64,000 bases of DNA from Ascarosepion bandense (lineage: Eukaryota; Mollusca; Cephalopoda; Sepiida; Sepiidae). The stretch covers positions 1,272,001 to 1,336,000 of the forward strand of contig JBBBDQ010001188.1 in the NCBI GenBank assembly GCA_037127315.1, given 5' to 3'. Positions 22,961 through 34,199 of this stretch are shown piece by piece. Numbering within the stretch: the stretch's first letter is position 1; the number at the start of each line of letters is the position of its first letter. A model generated the notes under the pieces. That model was not told the DNA's origin and searched no databases. It was given only the letters and a program-made list of their open reading frames with translations. Made by a program: the position numbers and the translations under genes.

Positions 22961-23066
22961 TGCATCTTGAAGTCTATACATATATATTTAGAGCTCTCTT
23001 AGAGAGTTATCCTACAACTGTATGTAGAGGACACTCCTTTGGATTCTTCTATATCTACACCGCATG

Positions 23067-23107
<41 letters not shown>

Positions 23108-23116
23108 GCCTGTAAT

Positions 23117-23157
<41 letters not shown>

Positions 23158-23234
23158 GCAGGTACTATATATATATATATATATAGTACCTGCAATGTGA
23201 TCAATTTCGACTTGGCAGCTCTTGGCATTCATGG

Positions 23235-23283
<49 letters not shown>

Positions 23284-23307
23284 TATCCCATCCATACCAA
23301 CCTTATA

Positions 23308-23352
<45 letters not shown>

Positions 23353-23545
23353 TATGGATGGAATAAAATTCCGTAACCATAAGTATACACTCCTCAAATA
23401 AGGAAAATATTCGATAAGTACAAAACAATTTACGATAAAAAGTTTAGAGACAGCAGCTATCAATCCACCAAGAATAACTTTGTGGGGTAAATTTAGTAGC
23501 CCAAAAAGAAAAAAAGAAAAACGGAAAAATCATATATATATATAT
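22960..23545 (+). repeat. Shuffled Penelope-like pieces between (TA)n tracts
   Basis: TTTAGAGCTCTCTTAGAGAG and the following 60 bases recur at 27310. GGTAGGTATGGATGGAATA and the IFDKYKTIYDK-like peptide at 23390-23500 match the Penelope copy at 27640. Short inverted pieces (GCAGGTACTATA / TATAGTACCTGC near 23158 and 23183) sit between TA runs. Confidence 0.6.
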
Positions 23546-24612
23546 AAAGCGTTCGACGGCGTCTGGTATGCTGGCCTTCTATGCAAGTTGCGGGGCTATG
23601 GTATAACTGTAAAATTGTTCGACCTAATCCTGTCATTTGTTTCAAATCGAACAACTGAAGTAGTATTGAACGGACATAGCTCCCAATACTATCACACGAA
23701 CGCAGGAGTCCCTCAAGGCTCTATTGTAAATCCTACACTTTTTCTTATCTACATTAACGATCTCCCCGATGTAATTCGATTCCAAGTAGTCATATACGCT
23801 GACGACACAGCTTGTACAGGAACTCCAATCCGTGGTGGACTGTGGTAAAAAATGGCTCGCAAATTTTAATGCTTCTAAAACGAAGCTGCAGTCTATTAAG
23901 CATCACAGACAATCGCTCCTACACTCCTTTAGCATGGATCAGGCTAGTCTCTCCGAAAGTAAAACACTGCGCCTCCTGGGGTTAACTCCCATAACAGACC
24001 TTAAGTGGAATGTCTACATAGAACCCATAGCTAAATTCGCTGCAAAGAAAATCGGTTTTCTGTTCAGGACTAGAAATTTTTTCCTCTCTGAAACAATCCT
24101 GCACATATACAAATCTACCACCCCCCTGTACATTGAATATTGCTGCTATATCTGATTGGGTGCTCCTGCTATCCACCTAGAGCCCCTAGACAAAATTCAA
24201 CGTAGTACCTGCAATGTGATCAAGTTAGACTTGGCAGCTCTTGGCATTCATTTTCTCAGCGGTGCAGTGTGGCTTCCTTGTGACTCTTCTACAAGTACTT
24301 TCACGGCTTCTGCTCTGATGAACTTAGCTCACTGGTGTCCACTGTATACGAATTTATTCAAGCCACAAGATTAGCAACTAGGTCCCATTCTTTTACAGTG
24401 AAACCAATAAGATGTAAACGCAAATTCTACTCAAACAGCTTCTTTTTTTGCACTTCCCGCCTGTGGAATTCCCTTCTGTTTATTTGCTTTCCAGCAGCTA
24501 CAATATGCAAGAATTTAAATGTAAAGTCAATAGTCATATCCTATCTCACTAACTTGCATCCCCTCTCTCATGCACTCGTCTCTTTTCTTCAGTATTCTCA
24601 TCCCTCGATCCG
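23546..24612 (+). pseudogene. LINE reverse transcriptase fragment (Jockey/CR1-like), frameshifted
   Basis: It starts abruptly at KAFDGVWYAGLLCKL, continues to NAGVPQGSIVNPTLFLIYIN and YADDT (catalytic). Just after YADDT the sequence is deleted and shifts frame; then GKKWLANFNASKTKL, SLSESKTLRLLGL and ILHIYKST follow, with further stops near 24155 and 24374, ending in a decayed RLWNSL. The 5' half and endonuclease are absent. It is joined directly to a Penelope-like piece on the left. Confidence 0.88.
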
Positions 24613-24613
24613 T

Positions 24614-25300
24614 TGTAGCTGGTAGCTGGCAAACGGGATATAATCAGTAAAACACTGCAACGGCACGGTTGTAGTTCACATATATATATTTATATATTGA
24701 ATATTTACACAATAATAAACAAGTCAAAATTGCTGACACGCAACAGTTTGCTGGTATTATAATAGTACATTCAGTAACAACGTTCTCGGTGCCGGTGGGT
24801 TGTTCAGTCGGCTTCTAGCAGCACGCCGATTCAGTTCAACCCCCTTATTCAAATCACGGACCCCCAAATTGGCTAATTTGGTTTTCCACCTTGGTTTTAT
24901 TGAAAAGCCACAAAATCAATACCGGGGTGGTAAAGGTAGCTACGGGTCCAATTTTTCCTTACTTACCCGCTCGAAATGAAAATTATATCAGATATTCATT
25001 TCAACTAAGTCTCTGGGCCTTAACTGATGAAGAAGAGAGAAATTATTATCTCTTATGGCTTGCCTCATCTGATCCTTGTATCTCAGGGAGCCCAGGACTG
25101 GAAATTCTCACAGTTCAATTTTGATATAGGGTCAAGAGTTTATCAAATCGGTACGACTACATTATGTCTATGATTCTTTTATATAGCTTCAATCAATTCG
25201 GTTACTTTTCCAGACAAAAATAATTGTATTCTCCAATTTAAGAAAAAATCTCTTCTTATCTTTAAAATTAATAAAAAATTAATACCAAACATCCGGAAAT
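24614..25300. other. Unassigned; left part is LTR-like
   Basis: 24614-24850 is a GC-richer block (TGTAGCTGGTAGCTGGCAAA, GCACGCCGATTCAG) resembling an LTR but without a TSD that I can find. 24860-25300 holds a short open frame with no recognisable motif. Confidence 0.4.
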
Positions 25301-25304
25301 AGGG

Positions 25305-25388
<84 letters not shown>
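25305..25388. repeat. (CA)n then (TA)n microsatellite
   Basis: Direct run of CA repeats to 25359 followed by TA repeats. Confidence 0.95.
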
Positions 25389-25391
<3 letters not shown>

Positions 25392-25610
25392 TCAGTTAAG
25401 TGTCATACGTGAAACACGCTTGGGCGATCATGTCTCGAAAGAGACATGACTGACTGGGCAGAAGTTTATCCCGCAGTAGGATGCCATTGATTTCTGCGGT
25501 AGATTGGTTGCCAGCAAGGCTATAGAACCCAATCTGTCCTGTAATTTAATTCATAACTGGAAGAAAGAGACGGATTAATACCTTTCCCAACGGTATTTGC
25601 GCGTAAGTAA

Positions 25611-25612
<2 letters not shown>
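25389..25612 (-). mobile_element. tRNA-derived SINE (family 1), tail and body, head lost
   Basis: CAGTCAGTTAAGTGTCATAC, ATGTCTCGAAAGAGACATGA and CAATCTGTCCTG define the family-1 tail and body in minus orientation. It is cut by a (TA)n tract at 25615, before the tRNA-like head. Confidence 0.8.
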
Positions 25613-25649
<37 letters not shown>

Positions 25650-25653
<4 letters not shown>

Positions 25654-26165
25654 CTCAAATATAGATGATATAATTAATTCCCATAATAGGCATATTTTAA
25701 GGAACCTAAATAATACCGACATTAAATCCGGAATTATTGATAAATGTAATTGTAATTCTGTGGATACCTGCCCAGTGCAGGGCAAATGTAAATCCACCCA
25801 TGTAATTTATGAAGCCCGTATTTCTCCATCTAACAACAAGGACAATTACCGGACTTATATTGGCATGTCTGCGGGCCCTTTCAAACAGAGACTTTACAAT
25901 CACAAGTACTCGTAGTCGAACCCTAACCAAAGATTCCAGACGGCACTATCACGTAGATTCTGGGAAATGAAGGAGGAAGGGCAGGACCCTATAATCAGCT
26001 GGAAATTAATAGGCTCAGCTTGTACCCCTGAAAAATTTCGTGATAGGTGTCGTCTATGTTTATTGGAGAAGATTCTAATTTTGAAGTATCCTCATCAGGA
26101 CTTACTTTTGAACCTTAGGAAAGAATTCATTAATAAGTGCCGTCATAGGGCGGATTTTAAAATTT
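25650..26165 (+). pseudogene. Penelope-like element, GIY-YIG endonuclease end
   Basis: One frame reads CNCNSVDTCPVQGKC (zinc-binding Cys cluster), YRTYIGMSAGPFKQRLYNHK (GIY-YIG core with Arg), then after one in-frame TAG, LSRRFWEMKEEG, SWKLIG, CRLCLLEKILI and KEFINKCRHRADF. This is the order at the C-terminus of Penelope-like retroelements, where the endonuclease nicks target DNA. The RT part is absent, so the copy is 5' truncated; a (TA)n run lies at its left edge. Confidence 0.88.
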
Positions 26166-26700
26166 AATTTTCTATTTTTAAATTTTGATTTTTAATTTTT
26201 TTAAATTTTAAATTTTTTAAATTTTTAAAATTATTTAAAGTTTTTAAATTTAAAAATTTTTCTTTTTATAATTTTTATGTATATATGTATGTTTGTGTGT
26301 GGATGTGCATATTTGTATATATGTGTGTATATATTTATATATGTATGTGTGTATATATGTATTTATGTGGGAAAAATGTTTTTAGCTATTTAAATGATCT
26401 TTTTTTATAATATTCATTAATTTTTTTATATATTTTTATATATATGTGCGTGGGTGCATATGTATAATGTATATATATGTGTGTGTGTGTATGTATATGT
26501 GTGCATGTGAATTTTTTGTATACAGGTGTGTACACATATATATATATATGTGTGTATGCTCATGTATGTGTTTATACGTATTTAAGTGTGTATGAAATTG
26601 AATGTATGTGTGTGTATGTGTATGTATGTATTCATAATCGTAGAATTGTGTGTGTGTATATGTATGTGTGTACTTCTATATATATGTATAATTGTAAATG
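26166..26700. repeat. AT-rich then (TGTA/TATG)n low-complexity sequence
   Basis: A/T homopolymer-like sequence to 26280, then imprecise TG/TATG repeats. The Cys/Val-rich frame across it is a repeat artefact. Confidence 0.85.
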
Positions 26701-26944
26701 AATTTTTTTTTTCACCTAGCGATGTCTTTATTTAGTTTAATTCAAATGACCTAATTTTTTTTTTTAATTTTATTTTAAATCCTATATCTTTTTATTCCCT
26801 TTAAAATTAATTATGCCTTTTTAAGTAAAGGCCTTTTTCTAATACTTCAACGTTTGGGGGCTATCAAAAAAGAAACATTCCAACAGGGCACATAAGTGTG
26901 ACAGAAAAGGAAATTAATTAGACTCGAGGATGATTACCGTTTTT

Positions 26945-27130
26945 TTTTAATCATATCACCCCAAGCAAGACAAAAACAACACTGATGCGCAGGGGGCTAC
27001 GTAAGAGTGAAAAGATTGGAAAAGAGAAAAACCGGAAACCACATCCTAAACAGGAAACAAGGGATGAGCCTCTTCACCTGTTCAATAGACGTGGCTTTGA
27101 TGTAGTTTTTCATATTAAATTGAAATAAAC
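26945..27130 (-). repeat. LINE 3' UTR fragment
   Basis: ATCATATCACCCCAAGCAAG, ACTGATGCGCAGGGGGCTAC, then CCGGAAACCACATCCTAAAC and CACCTGTTCAATAGACG. The last part is the unit that is tandemised at 54.1 kb. Confidence 0.75.
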
Positions 27131-27170
27131 TGTTTGTCACTCCAGTTCCGTTACTTTTCATACTGACATC

Positions 27171-27204
<34 letters not shown>

Positions 27205-27207
<3 letters not shown>

Positions 27208-27296
27208 AAAAATTTAGGCAGACACGTTATTTCATGGTAAATTGGAAGTATAGGCCGATTTACCATGAAATAACGTGTCTGCCTAAATGTTTTCTT
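27205..27296. repeat. Near-perfect hairpin, 38-bp arms, 15-base loop
   Basis: TTAGGCAGACACGTTATTTC on the left arm is matched by GAAATAACGTGTCTGCCTAA on the right; arms are identical except in the A-run. It is preceded by a (TA)n run. Confidence 0.9.
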
Positions 27297-27309
27297 ATAT
27301 TTGCTCTAT

Positions 27310-27410
27310 ATGTATTTATATACATATATATTTAGAGCTCTCTTAGAGAGTTATCCTACCACTGTATGTACAGGAAACTCTTTTGGATTCTTCTATATCT
27401 ACACCGCATG

Positions 27411-27446
<36 letters not shown>

Positions 27447-28270
27447 TACGGTAGGTATGGATGGAATACTATTCTGTATCCAAAGAAACACTAGTCTTTA
27501 ACAATGGCTCAATACAAAGTAGAGCTAATAATATTTATTCAGGAATTATACCATGAATATGTTATAATATCACTACAAAAGTAGCTATTTTGTTTCGACA
27601 CTACTTGATTAGTAGAAACTAAGTCTTCTCTAACAATTTTCAACTTTACATGAAAAATAATGCTAACTCAATCTATATAAACCCCAAATCTAATCACCTA
27701 CCATCCATTAACAAACATATTCCATCATCATTTGAACGCCGAATAAGCATACACTCCTCAAATCAAGAAATATTCGATAAGCACAAAACAATTTACGATA
27801 AAATTCTTAGAGACAGCAGCTATCAATCCTCCAAGATTAACTTTGTGGAAAAATTTAGTAACACAAAAAGAAAAAAGTAGAAACAAGAAAATCATATGGT
27901 ATAACGCTCCATTTAATCAGTTATTTAAGTTTATACTGGTACATGCATTTCTTAAGCTAACAGATAAACATTCCCTTAATTTAAGCAAAACTTTTAATAG
28001 GAATACAATAAAACTTAGTTATAGCTGCTCTAATAATTTAGAAAAAATGATAAAAATATAAACCAATAAAATATTGAAATCATGCAACAAAATAACTCTA
28101 ACACTCAAGTCAGTTTGCTCCATAATAATAACTTTTGTAATTGTAGAAACCCAAATAAATGCCCCTTAACTAATAAATGGTTAACAAAATCCCTGGTATA
28201 TATGTGTTTGATTTAATCCATGGAGAATGCTTGGAAGCTAGAATTTATATCGGAAACACAATGAATATTT
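27310..28270 (+). pseudogene. Penelope-like element, RT C-terminal part and start of endonuclease
   Basis: In shifting frames: SINKHIPSSFERRISIHSSN, QEIFDKHKTIYDKILRDSSY, IIWYNAPFNQLFK, FLKLTDKHSLNLSKTFNRNT and IKLSYSCSNN, then CRNPNKCPLTNKW and RIYIGNTMNIFKKRF (GIY-YIG). The order and motifs are those of Penelope-like proteins. There are at least two frameshifts. The 27310-27480 part repeats 22970-23110 and 23350. Confidence 0.8.
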
Positions 28271-28776
28271 TTAAAAAGCGCTTTTAAAATCTCCTTTAAT
28301 CCATCAATAACAAGGACATACAAAATATGACATCCCTTTTGTAAATATTTTTCGAAGTTAAAAAACGAAAATAAAATACCGAATGTTAAATAGAAAATTC
28401 GCAAACAGGTCAGAACATTTAAATAGGTAAAGTTACCATGTTTCTTTTGTCTTCAAGAAAAAATGGAATCATTAAATACATGAGGAGCAACATAATATTA
28501 AGCCAGAGGCATGAAACCACAGTAAACTGCAAACACATTAATGAACTAACCATGCTAAAATTACAAAAGCTAAGATCTCTGGAAACAATAAACCTTTATA
28601 GTATTAACAACATATTTACCTCATATTTTACCTTTATCTCATACTACAAACTGTCATCTAGTTAACATTTTATATAAAAAAGAGATTTCCTAAATTTTAA
28701 ATTAAGGTTAAATATAAAAACATAGATTAGTTATAAAAACTAAATTTAGATATAAAAATATTTCCAGTCGTATAAT
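28271..28776. other. Unassigned AT-rich sequence
   Basis: No supported gene. It may be the decayed end of the Penelope-like copy. Confidence 0.45.
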
Positions 28777-29330
28777 TGTGATGATACCGACCGAGCAAAA
28801 ATGCGATGGAGCGAATATTTACTCTCTCACGACAAAAAGGCAAATGACCAAAAGTCGTCTGTGCGCCGCCGGCCCCTCGCAGATGTTCCGGTAGAAAACT
28901 AAAAATTAATCAAATATTTAATTTTCATTTCGCGAGCCTATGCGAATTTTATTTATCAGCCAATGGGAAACCCAAAATCAAATACGAGTGTGAAATCCCA
29001 AACGAGCTGCTGTGATCCAAAAAGAAGATATAAAAAGCAGATAGAGACAGATCCCATCAGGCAGAACTTGAGGAGAAGAGTGTAACTAATATTCCCTTTG
29101 ACCTAAGTCAAGTGGCTAGTACGCTTGTTTCTTTCCTTCTCCCCTGTCTCAAAACTACTTACGGACCCTAGGAGTGGAAAGTTCGAAATAAACATTCCTC
29201 ACTTACCACCACTCCATTAACAATTCCCTAAGCATTAATTATCTTTTCACCATTGTTGCCACCAACAAATTTTAAAGTCGTGTTCGGATCACGTCGGAAT
29301 AACTCACTATAAATTGGTTTAACACGACGT
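28777..29330 (+). mobile_element. LTR-like sequence, family A
   Basis: Starts TGTGATGATACCGACCGAGC, with GCAGATGTTCCGGT, TTTATCAGCCAATGGGAA, AAGATATAAAAAGCAG (TATA box) and GAAGAGTGTAACTAAT in common with 18759. GAAATAAACATTCC supplies an AATAAA. The right edge is unclear. Confidence 0.6.
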
Positions 29331-29335
29331 CATAT

Positions 29336-29627
29336 TGTTATGTCGTGAGTAAGAATAAATAACTCGACAACAGGAATAGGTTAATTGTTGTATTCCGTGA
29401 AAATAGTATTTACAAAGGTTATTAGTATCCAATACAAGAATAAAGGTTAATCGTCCCAACCGTCGTAAGACGTAGTATGAGCAATGGGTACTTCCGGGTC
29501 GTCACCGGAAGTCTACGACTGACTTGTCGATCGGCTGCTCGGCACACTCTCCAATGTAGATGCCACCATTACTTTACATAGTAATGGAATAGTCCATTAT
29601 AGCCGAATAGGCGCGGGCGTCGCAACA
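29336..29627 (-). mobile_element. Solo LTR, 292 bp, with perfect 5-bp TSD CATAT
   Basis: CATAT lies on both sides (29331-29335, 29628-29632). Minus-strand ends are TGTTGCGACGCC and CACGACATAACA (TG...CA). It contains GGCTATAATGG and TTATTTATTC elements expected of an LTR. Confidence 0.8.
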
Positions 29628-29632
29628 CATAT

Positions 29633-30092
29633 GAACACGCACAAAGACATTTCCACCAGATAAATTGGTTCACTAATACAGATATGTTTACTAAATAGCA
29701 ATTCCTATCCCCTTTTTAACGCATCCTCTCCTACTCCCCCCACCCCATATACATTTCCGTTTTTTTTTCTCTTTGATAATCCCAAAGTTTTTGCCATAAA
29801 AGCAGTAAAGGATCATACATTATATTCTACTGTTAAATCTGTCTATAAAATTTGCAACACGTCCATTAATCACCTCTCTCCTTTACCTCTTCCTTCTTCT
29901 TGTTCAAATTCTAACTTACAACTTACAACTCTGATTTCCCATTTTTCACCCCACTTACCTCTCACACATAATTTGCCAATATAAGATAAAGAGTTTTCCA
30001 TTTTCTTTTCACATTACCGGATGGGACATTGTCCTTTCAATGTCGAAGCAAAATGTACATTTTGTAGTTGATGATAACGTGTACATGTTTTA

Positions 30093-30131
<39 letters not shown>

Positions 30132-30500
30132 TAAATAAATGACAAACATTATATTGACGATCATTATTTTCTATATTGTGAATGTAGACAGGATTGTTGA
30201 ATAATAATCGACAATACAACTATCCCACAGCAAAAAACAACAAATCCAAACTACAGATCTTCGAAGCAATATACATTAAAAAAATTAACCAGTCACTCAA
30301 TAAAGTCAGTTACTACAAATGTAGTAATTTTCTAAAATTTATAAAAATGGCAGTATTTTATGCTTTAATACGTGCAGGAGCACGACATTACAACACAAAA
30401 ATTCCATAGTGGATAATATTCACGTTCTAATGGAAGTTAAGTGTAACTGTCAACCGTTTTGCGGTTATTTTGTAACAACTACCTGTTATTACTACTACTA
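29633..30500. other. Unassigned, with (TA)n at 30098-30128 and Penelope-like scraps
   Basis: ATTGTGAATGTAGACAGGAT (30175) recurs at 55636, so part is a dispersed repeat. No coding sense found. Confidence 0.45.
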
Positions 30501-30504
30501 ACCC

Positions 30505-30534
30505 TTGAAGATGATTTCGGAAGGAGATTGAAAG
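30505..30534 (+). ncRNA. Degenerate hammerhead-like core
   Basis: TTGAAGA, T, GATTTC-GGAAG-GAGATT stem with wobble pairs, GAAA, GTAC. The same layout as 55234-55262 but with the first core base changed, so probably inactive. Confidence 0.35.
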
Positions 30535-30612
30535 TACTTGTGTTTGTAATTTATTTAATGAGACATGTATAAAAAAGAATTTGATGCCTAAATACACAAT
30601 ATATATTTACAT

Positions 30613-30632
30613 ATGTATATATATTTTGGGAA

Positions 30633-30695
<63 letters not shown>

Positions 30696-30715
30696 GTTAA
30701 ATATCTATCTATCTA

Positions 30716-30748
<33 letters not shown>

Positions 30749-30825
30749 GGAAATATCTATATCTATCTATATATATATATATGCATATTTGGGGAAATAT
30801 CTATATCTATATATCTATATATCTA

Positions 30826-30860
<35 letters not shown>

Positions 30861-30940
30861 ATATATATATATATATATTTGGGGAAATATCTATATATAT
30901 CTATATATATATATATATATATTTGGAGAAATATCTAGCC
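30613..30940. repeat. Compound (TA)n/(TATC)n with TTGGGGAAATATCTAT spacers
   Basis: Four or five blocks of TA and TATC repeats separated by a short GGGGAAATATC phrase. Ile/Tyr-rich frames here are artefacts. Confidence 0.95.
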
Positions 30941-31174
30941 AAATGGAATAAAAGGTTTCGTGTGACGCGTTTCGTTCTTTAAGTCTTAATCAGAATAATG
31001 TGATGCTTACTTTCTTGCAACTACACAAACGCTTGAAAGAGAGGGAGCGATAAAAGTTTAATTTTTTTATTTTGTAATTTTATATATATTTTGTGTATTT
31101 AGTTTAGCCATTTCTTTTGCGTTTGTTTTCATAATTCCCTAACTTTTATTATTTTATTATTTTTCCATAATCGT

Positions 31175-32720
31175 TTCTGCAACTGATGCGCAGGGAATCA
31201 CATAAGTGGAGAGTGAAAACGATGAGAAAAAGGAACCGGTTAAGTGGGGGTGTCAGAATGGGTGAGAAAAGGATAGGAATTGTGAAGAGAGTTGCGTGAG
31301 AGTAAAGTGAAAGGGAGAAAAACAAGTTACAGGGGATTTTAGAGGAAAGAATAAGAGAAGGATGGGAGTAAAGAAAATAAGCGATGTCAATTCACGTTCC
31401 ATTTAAACTCCTGGAGATTGTAGCTGTCAGAGAAGCAAGTATACAGAATGGAGTTCCACAGACGGGATTTGCAAGAAAACAAATGCCAGAATAGAAGTGG
31501 CAGGTGCATGTAGTTGTTTTGACTGTAAAAGTGTAGGGGTCTTGTTGCCAGCCTAATTGTTTGAGTACATTCGTGTAGAGGAGGCACCAGGAAACTAAGC
31601 TCGTCGAAGCCGAAATCGTGAAAATATTTGTAGAAGAGACAGAGGAAGCCACATCCAGCCAGCAAAAGAGTAATTGGAGTCGAACTCTCAGGTCAGGACC
31701 GACTATATTGCACATTTCATTATGGATCCTTTCAAGAACCCCGGGATAAATAGCAGGTGCACCCAACCAGATAGGAACATAGTATTCAGAGCACGGGCGG
31801 ATAGTTGATTTGTATATGAGTACGATAGAATCAAGTAAGAAAACTTTCCTAGCCCGACACAGTCACCCAATCTTCCTAGCAGTAGATTTAACTATTGATG
31901 TAGTTATTCTTGCTGAGAGAGTGTACTGCTTTCCGAGAGACTAGCTTGATCCATGCTTATGTGGGTAAGAGGGTCTGTCAATACAAGGGCGGATGGTAGA
32001 TTTATATATGCGCAGGATGGATTCAGATGGGAAAAATTCCTGGACCTGCACAGTAAACCGACCTTCTTGGATTTAGCTATGGATTCGAGGTAGTCATTCC
32101 ACTTGAGTTCTGCTGATAGTGTTAGGCCAAGAAGGCGTAGTGTTTTGCTCTCAGCGAGGCTAGCCTGATCAATGCTAATTGGGGCTGGTAGAAGCGATTG
32201 TTTATGATGGTTAATAGATGGCAGCTTCATTTTGGAAGCATTAGAATTTACGAGCCATTTCTTAACCCCAGCCCACCAAAGTTTGAAAGTCCGTTTTAAA
32301 ATCAACAGAAAGGTTTGTTAGCTTGGCAGATTTCTTACCAAGGCGAGAGCAAATTTCGGTGTTGTCAGCGTAAATGCCTACATGGGATTTGATCACATCA
32401 AGGAAATCGTTGATGAAGGCCGGAAAAAGCGTCGGATCAAGGATAGAGCCATGGGGACCACCAACGTTTGTGTGATAAGATCTAGAGGCATATCTGTTCA
32501 AACGTGCTTCATTACGCGGTTTGATAGGAACGATTGGATGAAATCAAACAAGCGTCCAGTTATACCCTAGCCTTGTAACTTGCGCTGAAGGCCAGCTTTT
32601 GCTTCGCCGTTCTTATCGAGATCCTGGTAAACGTACTCGGTGATGGTCGTTAGCCTATCAGTAGTAAACCTGGCAAAGCGGACGCCGTACTTTCGGTCGG
32701 AGAATAAGCTATGGACAGTG
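31175..32720 (-). pseudogene. LINE fragment (Jockey/CR1-like), decayed
   Basis: Minus strand, in broken frames: KYGVRFARFTTDRLTTITE, GGPHGSILDPTLFPAFINDF, YADNTEI (catalytic YADD altered to YADN), VKKWLVNSNASKMKL, SLAESKTLRLLGLTLSAELK, MGAPAIYPGVLERIHNEMCN, then a decayed [20 protein letters not shown] and 3' UTR (CTGATGCGCAGGGAATC). A duplicated SLSES segment marks an internal rearrangement near 31950. It cannot be active. Confidence 0.88.
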
Positions 32721-32739
32721 AAATGTTAAACCACTTGCG

Positions 32740-33141
32740 CATTGATTATAACCTACAACACATTGCCAAAAACTGGGATAATAATAAATCTGCCAAAATT
32801 AACGAAGTGTTGTATGAACCTTGATGTAAATTTACTAAAAATGATTCAGCAATTAAAACAATTCCTAAATATTTTCGGTTTAAATTGTTTTCTCTTCAAA
32901 TTAGGGCAGATTTGTTTAAATTAAAATCGTGTCAGGTTCATTACAGTAAACAACTAATGCGTTTGATGTGTTGTTTTGCAAAAGATCCCTTTTGTATTAA
33001 TATTATTTTATTTAAATTTCTTGAGGTTTCTTGGATGTATCACTTGTCGCAATCATTACAGTTAAAGATTGCTTCCTCTTTTAATTAGAGGAGCCTTTTA
33101 TAAATATAGTTAGACACGTTACAATATGCAACTATTGTATA
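32740..33141. other. Unassigned AT-rich sequence
   Basis: Nothing recognised. Confidence 0.45.
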
Positions 33142-33873
33142 CTAGCAGTATAGCCTGGCATTGCTCGGGTGTAATGAAAGCTTTAAAACTAATCCATGCT
33201 CCTCGATCTCACACTCTTTCGACGTTGGCACGAAAGACTAAAAAGCAATAGTTGTTTCCAGTTAAAGCGAAACCGTAGACTGGAAGAAAAATGAATAGAT
33301 GTAAGTCAAATTTTGATTTCCTGGTATCGATATCAAATAAGATCTTTTCGTCGCAAACTGAATTTTGAAGGCTAAATAAATCCTCTGAGTAAATGGTATC
33401 ATGGCTGAGAATAAGAACTACAATTATGCCTACTTAGAGCCAAAACCCGAAGCAAACACTAAAATAAAAGAGCTGAAAAAATACAGATATACAGGCAGAT
33501 AAACAGACACACACACAAACATCTTGCCTTTTATATATATATATATATATCATCGATTTTCTGCACTATTGTAAGAACTGCAACGTTGAAACTTCTGAAT
33601 ATCGTTTCTTATGTCTTTGTCTAAGAGTGTATCAAATTTGATTAAAATCGAACCACTCCTTCTATAACTCGATTTTTTCGATTATCGATTTTTACCTCGA
33701 CACAAAACCTTGCTAAGAACACTCGCAGACGTTTATAGTACAACTGTGTAAATTTTCAAGAAAATCGGTTCTGCCGTTTCGGAGTCTATAGGTAACGGAC
33801 ACACACACACACACAGATACGCACACACAGACACACAAACACATATAAAATTCCATTTATAAATAAGTTTAGA
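33142..33873 (-). mobile_element. Non-autonomous Helitron-like element, copy 3
   Basis: Read on the minus strand: TCTAAACTTATTTATAAATG start after A, GCTATACTGCTAG end before T. The internal (TG)n, (TA)n and AT-rich core match the other copies. Confidence 0.78.
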
Positions 33874-34199
33874 TAGCATGTTGTTTTCTAAAAAATCCAT
33901 TTTGTGTTCATATATATTTTATTTAGAGTCCTTATGACAGTTATTACAGGTGATATAGCAAATTTATCGTCTAAGTTTTAGCTTTTTTTGTATTAATAAA
34001 TTATTTGTCTTGGAAGTAGTTTTCTCACCCTTTATATTAAGCTTAGATAAATTCTTTAAATCATTGTTGTAATGGAGTTGAGTAAATCTATGCATTTTTA
34101 TTCATTGGCTTTGGCAGGGGAGTTCTCTTTTCTGTTATGAACTATATTACGAGACCTTTGTTTTTGCGTTAAACATGACATAAAATTCCTCATAGTTTG

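Noticed and set aside
24891..25124. 77-codon plus-strand frame
   Set aside because: No recognisable domain; lies beside an LTR-like block and may be TE debris.
30960..31010. CTGATTA ... GAAACGCGTC on the minus strand as a hammerhead
   Set aside because: Core base changed (CTGATTA) and no convincing stem II; at best a decayed Penelope-like motif.
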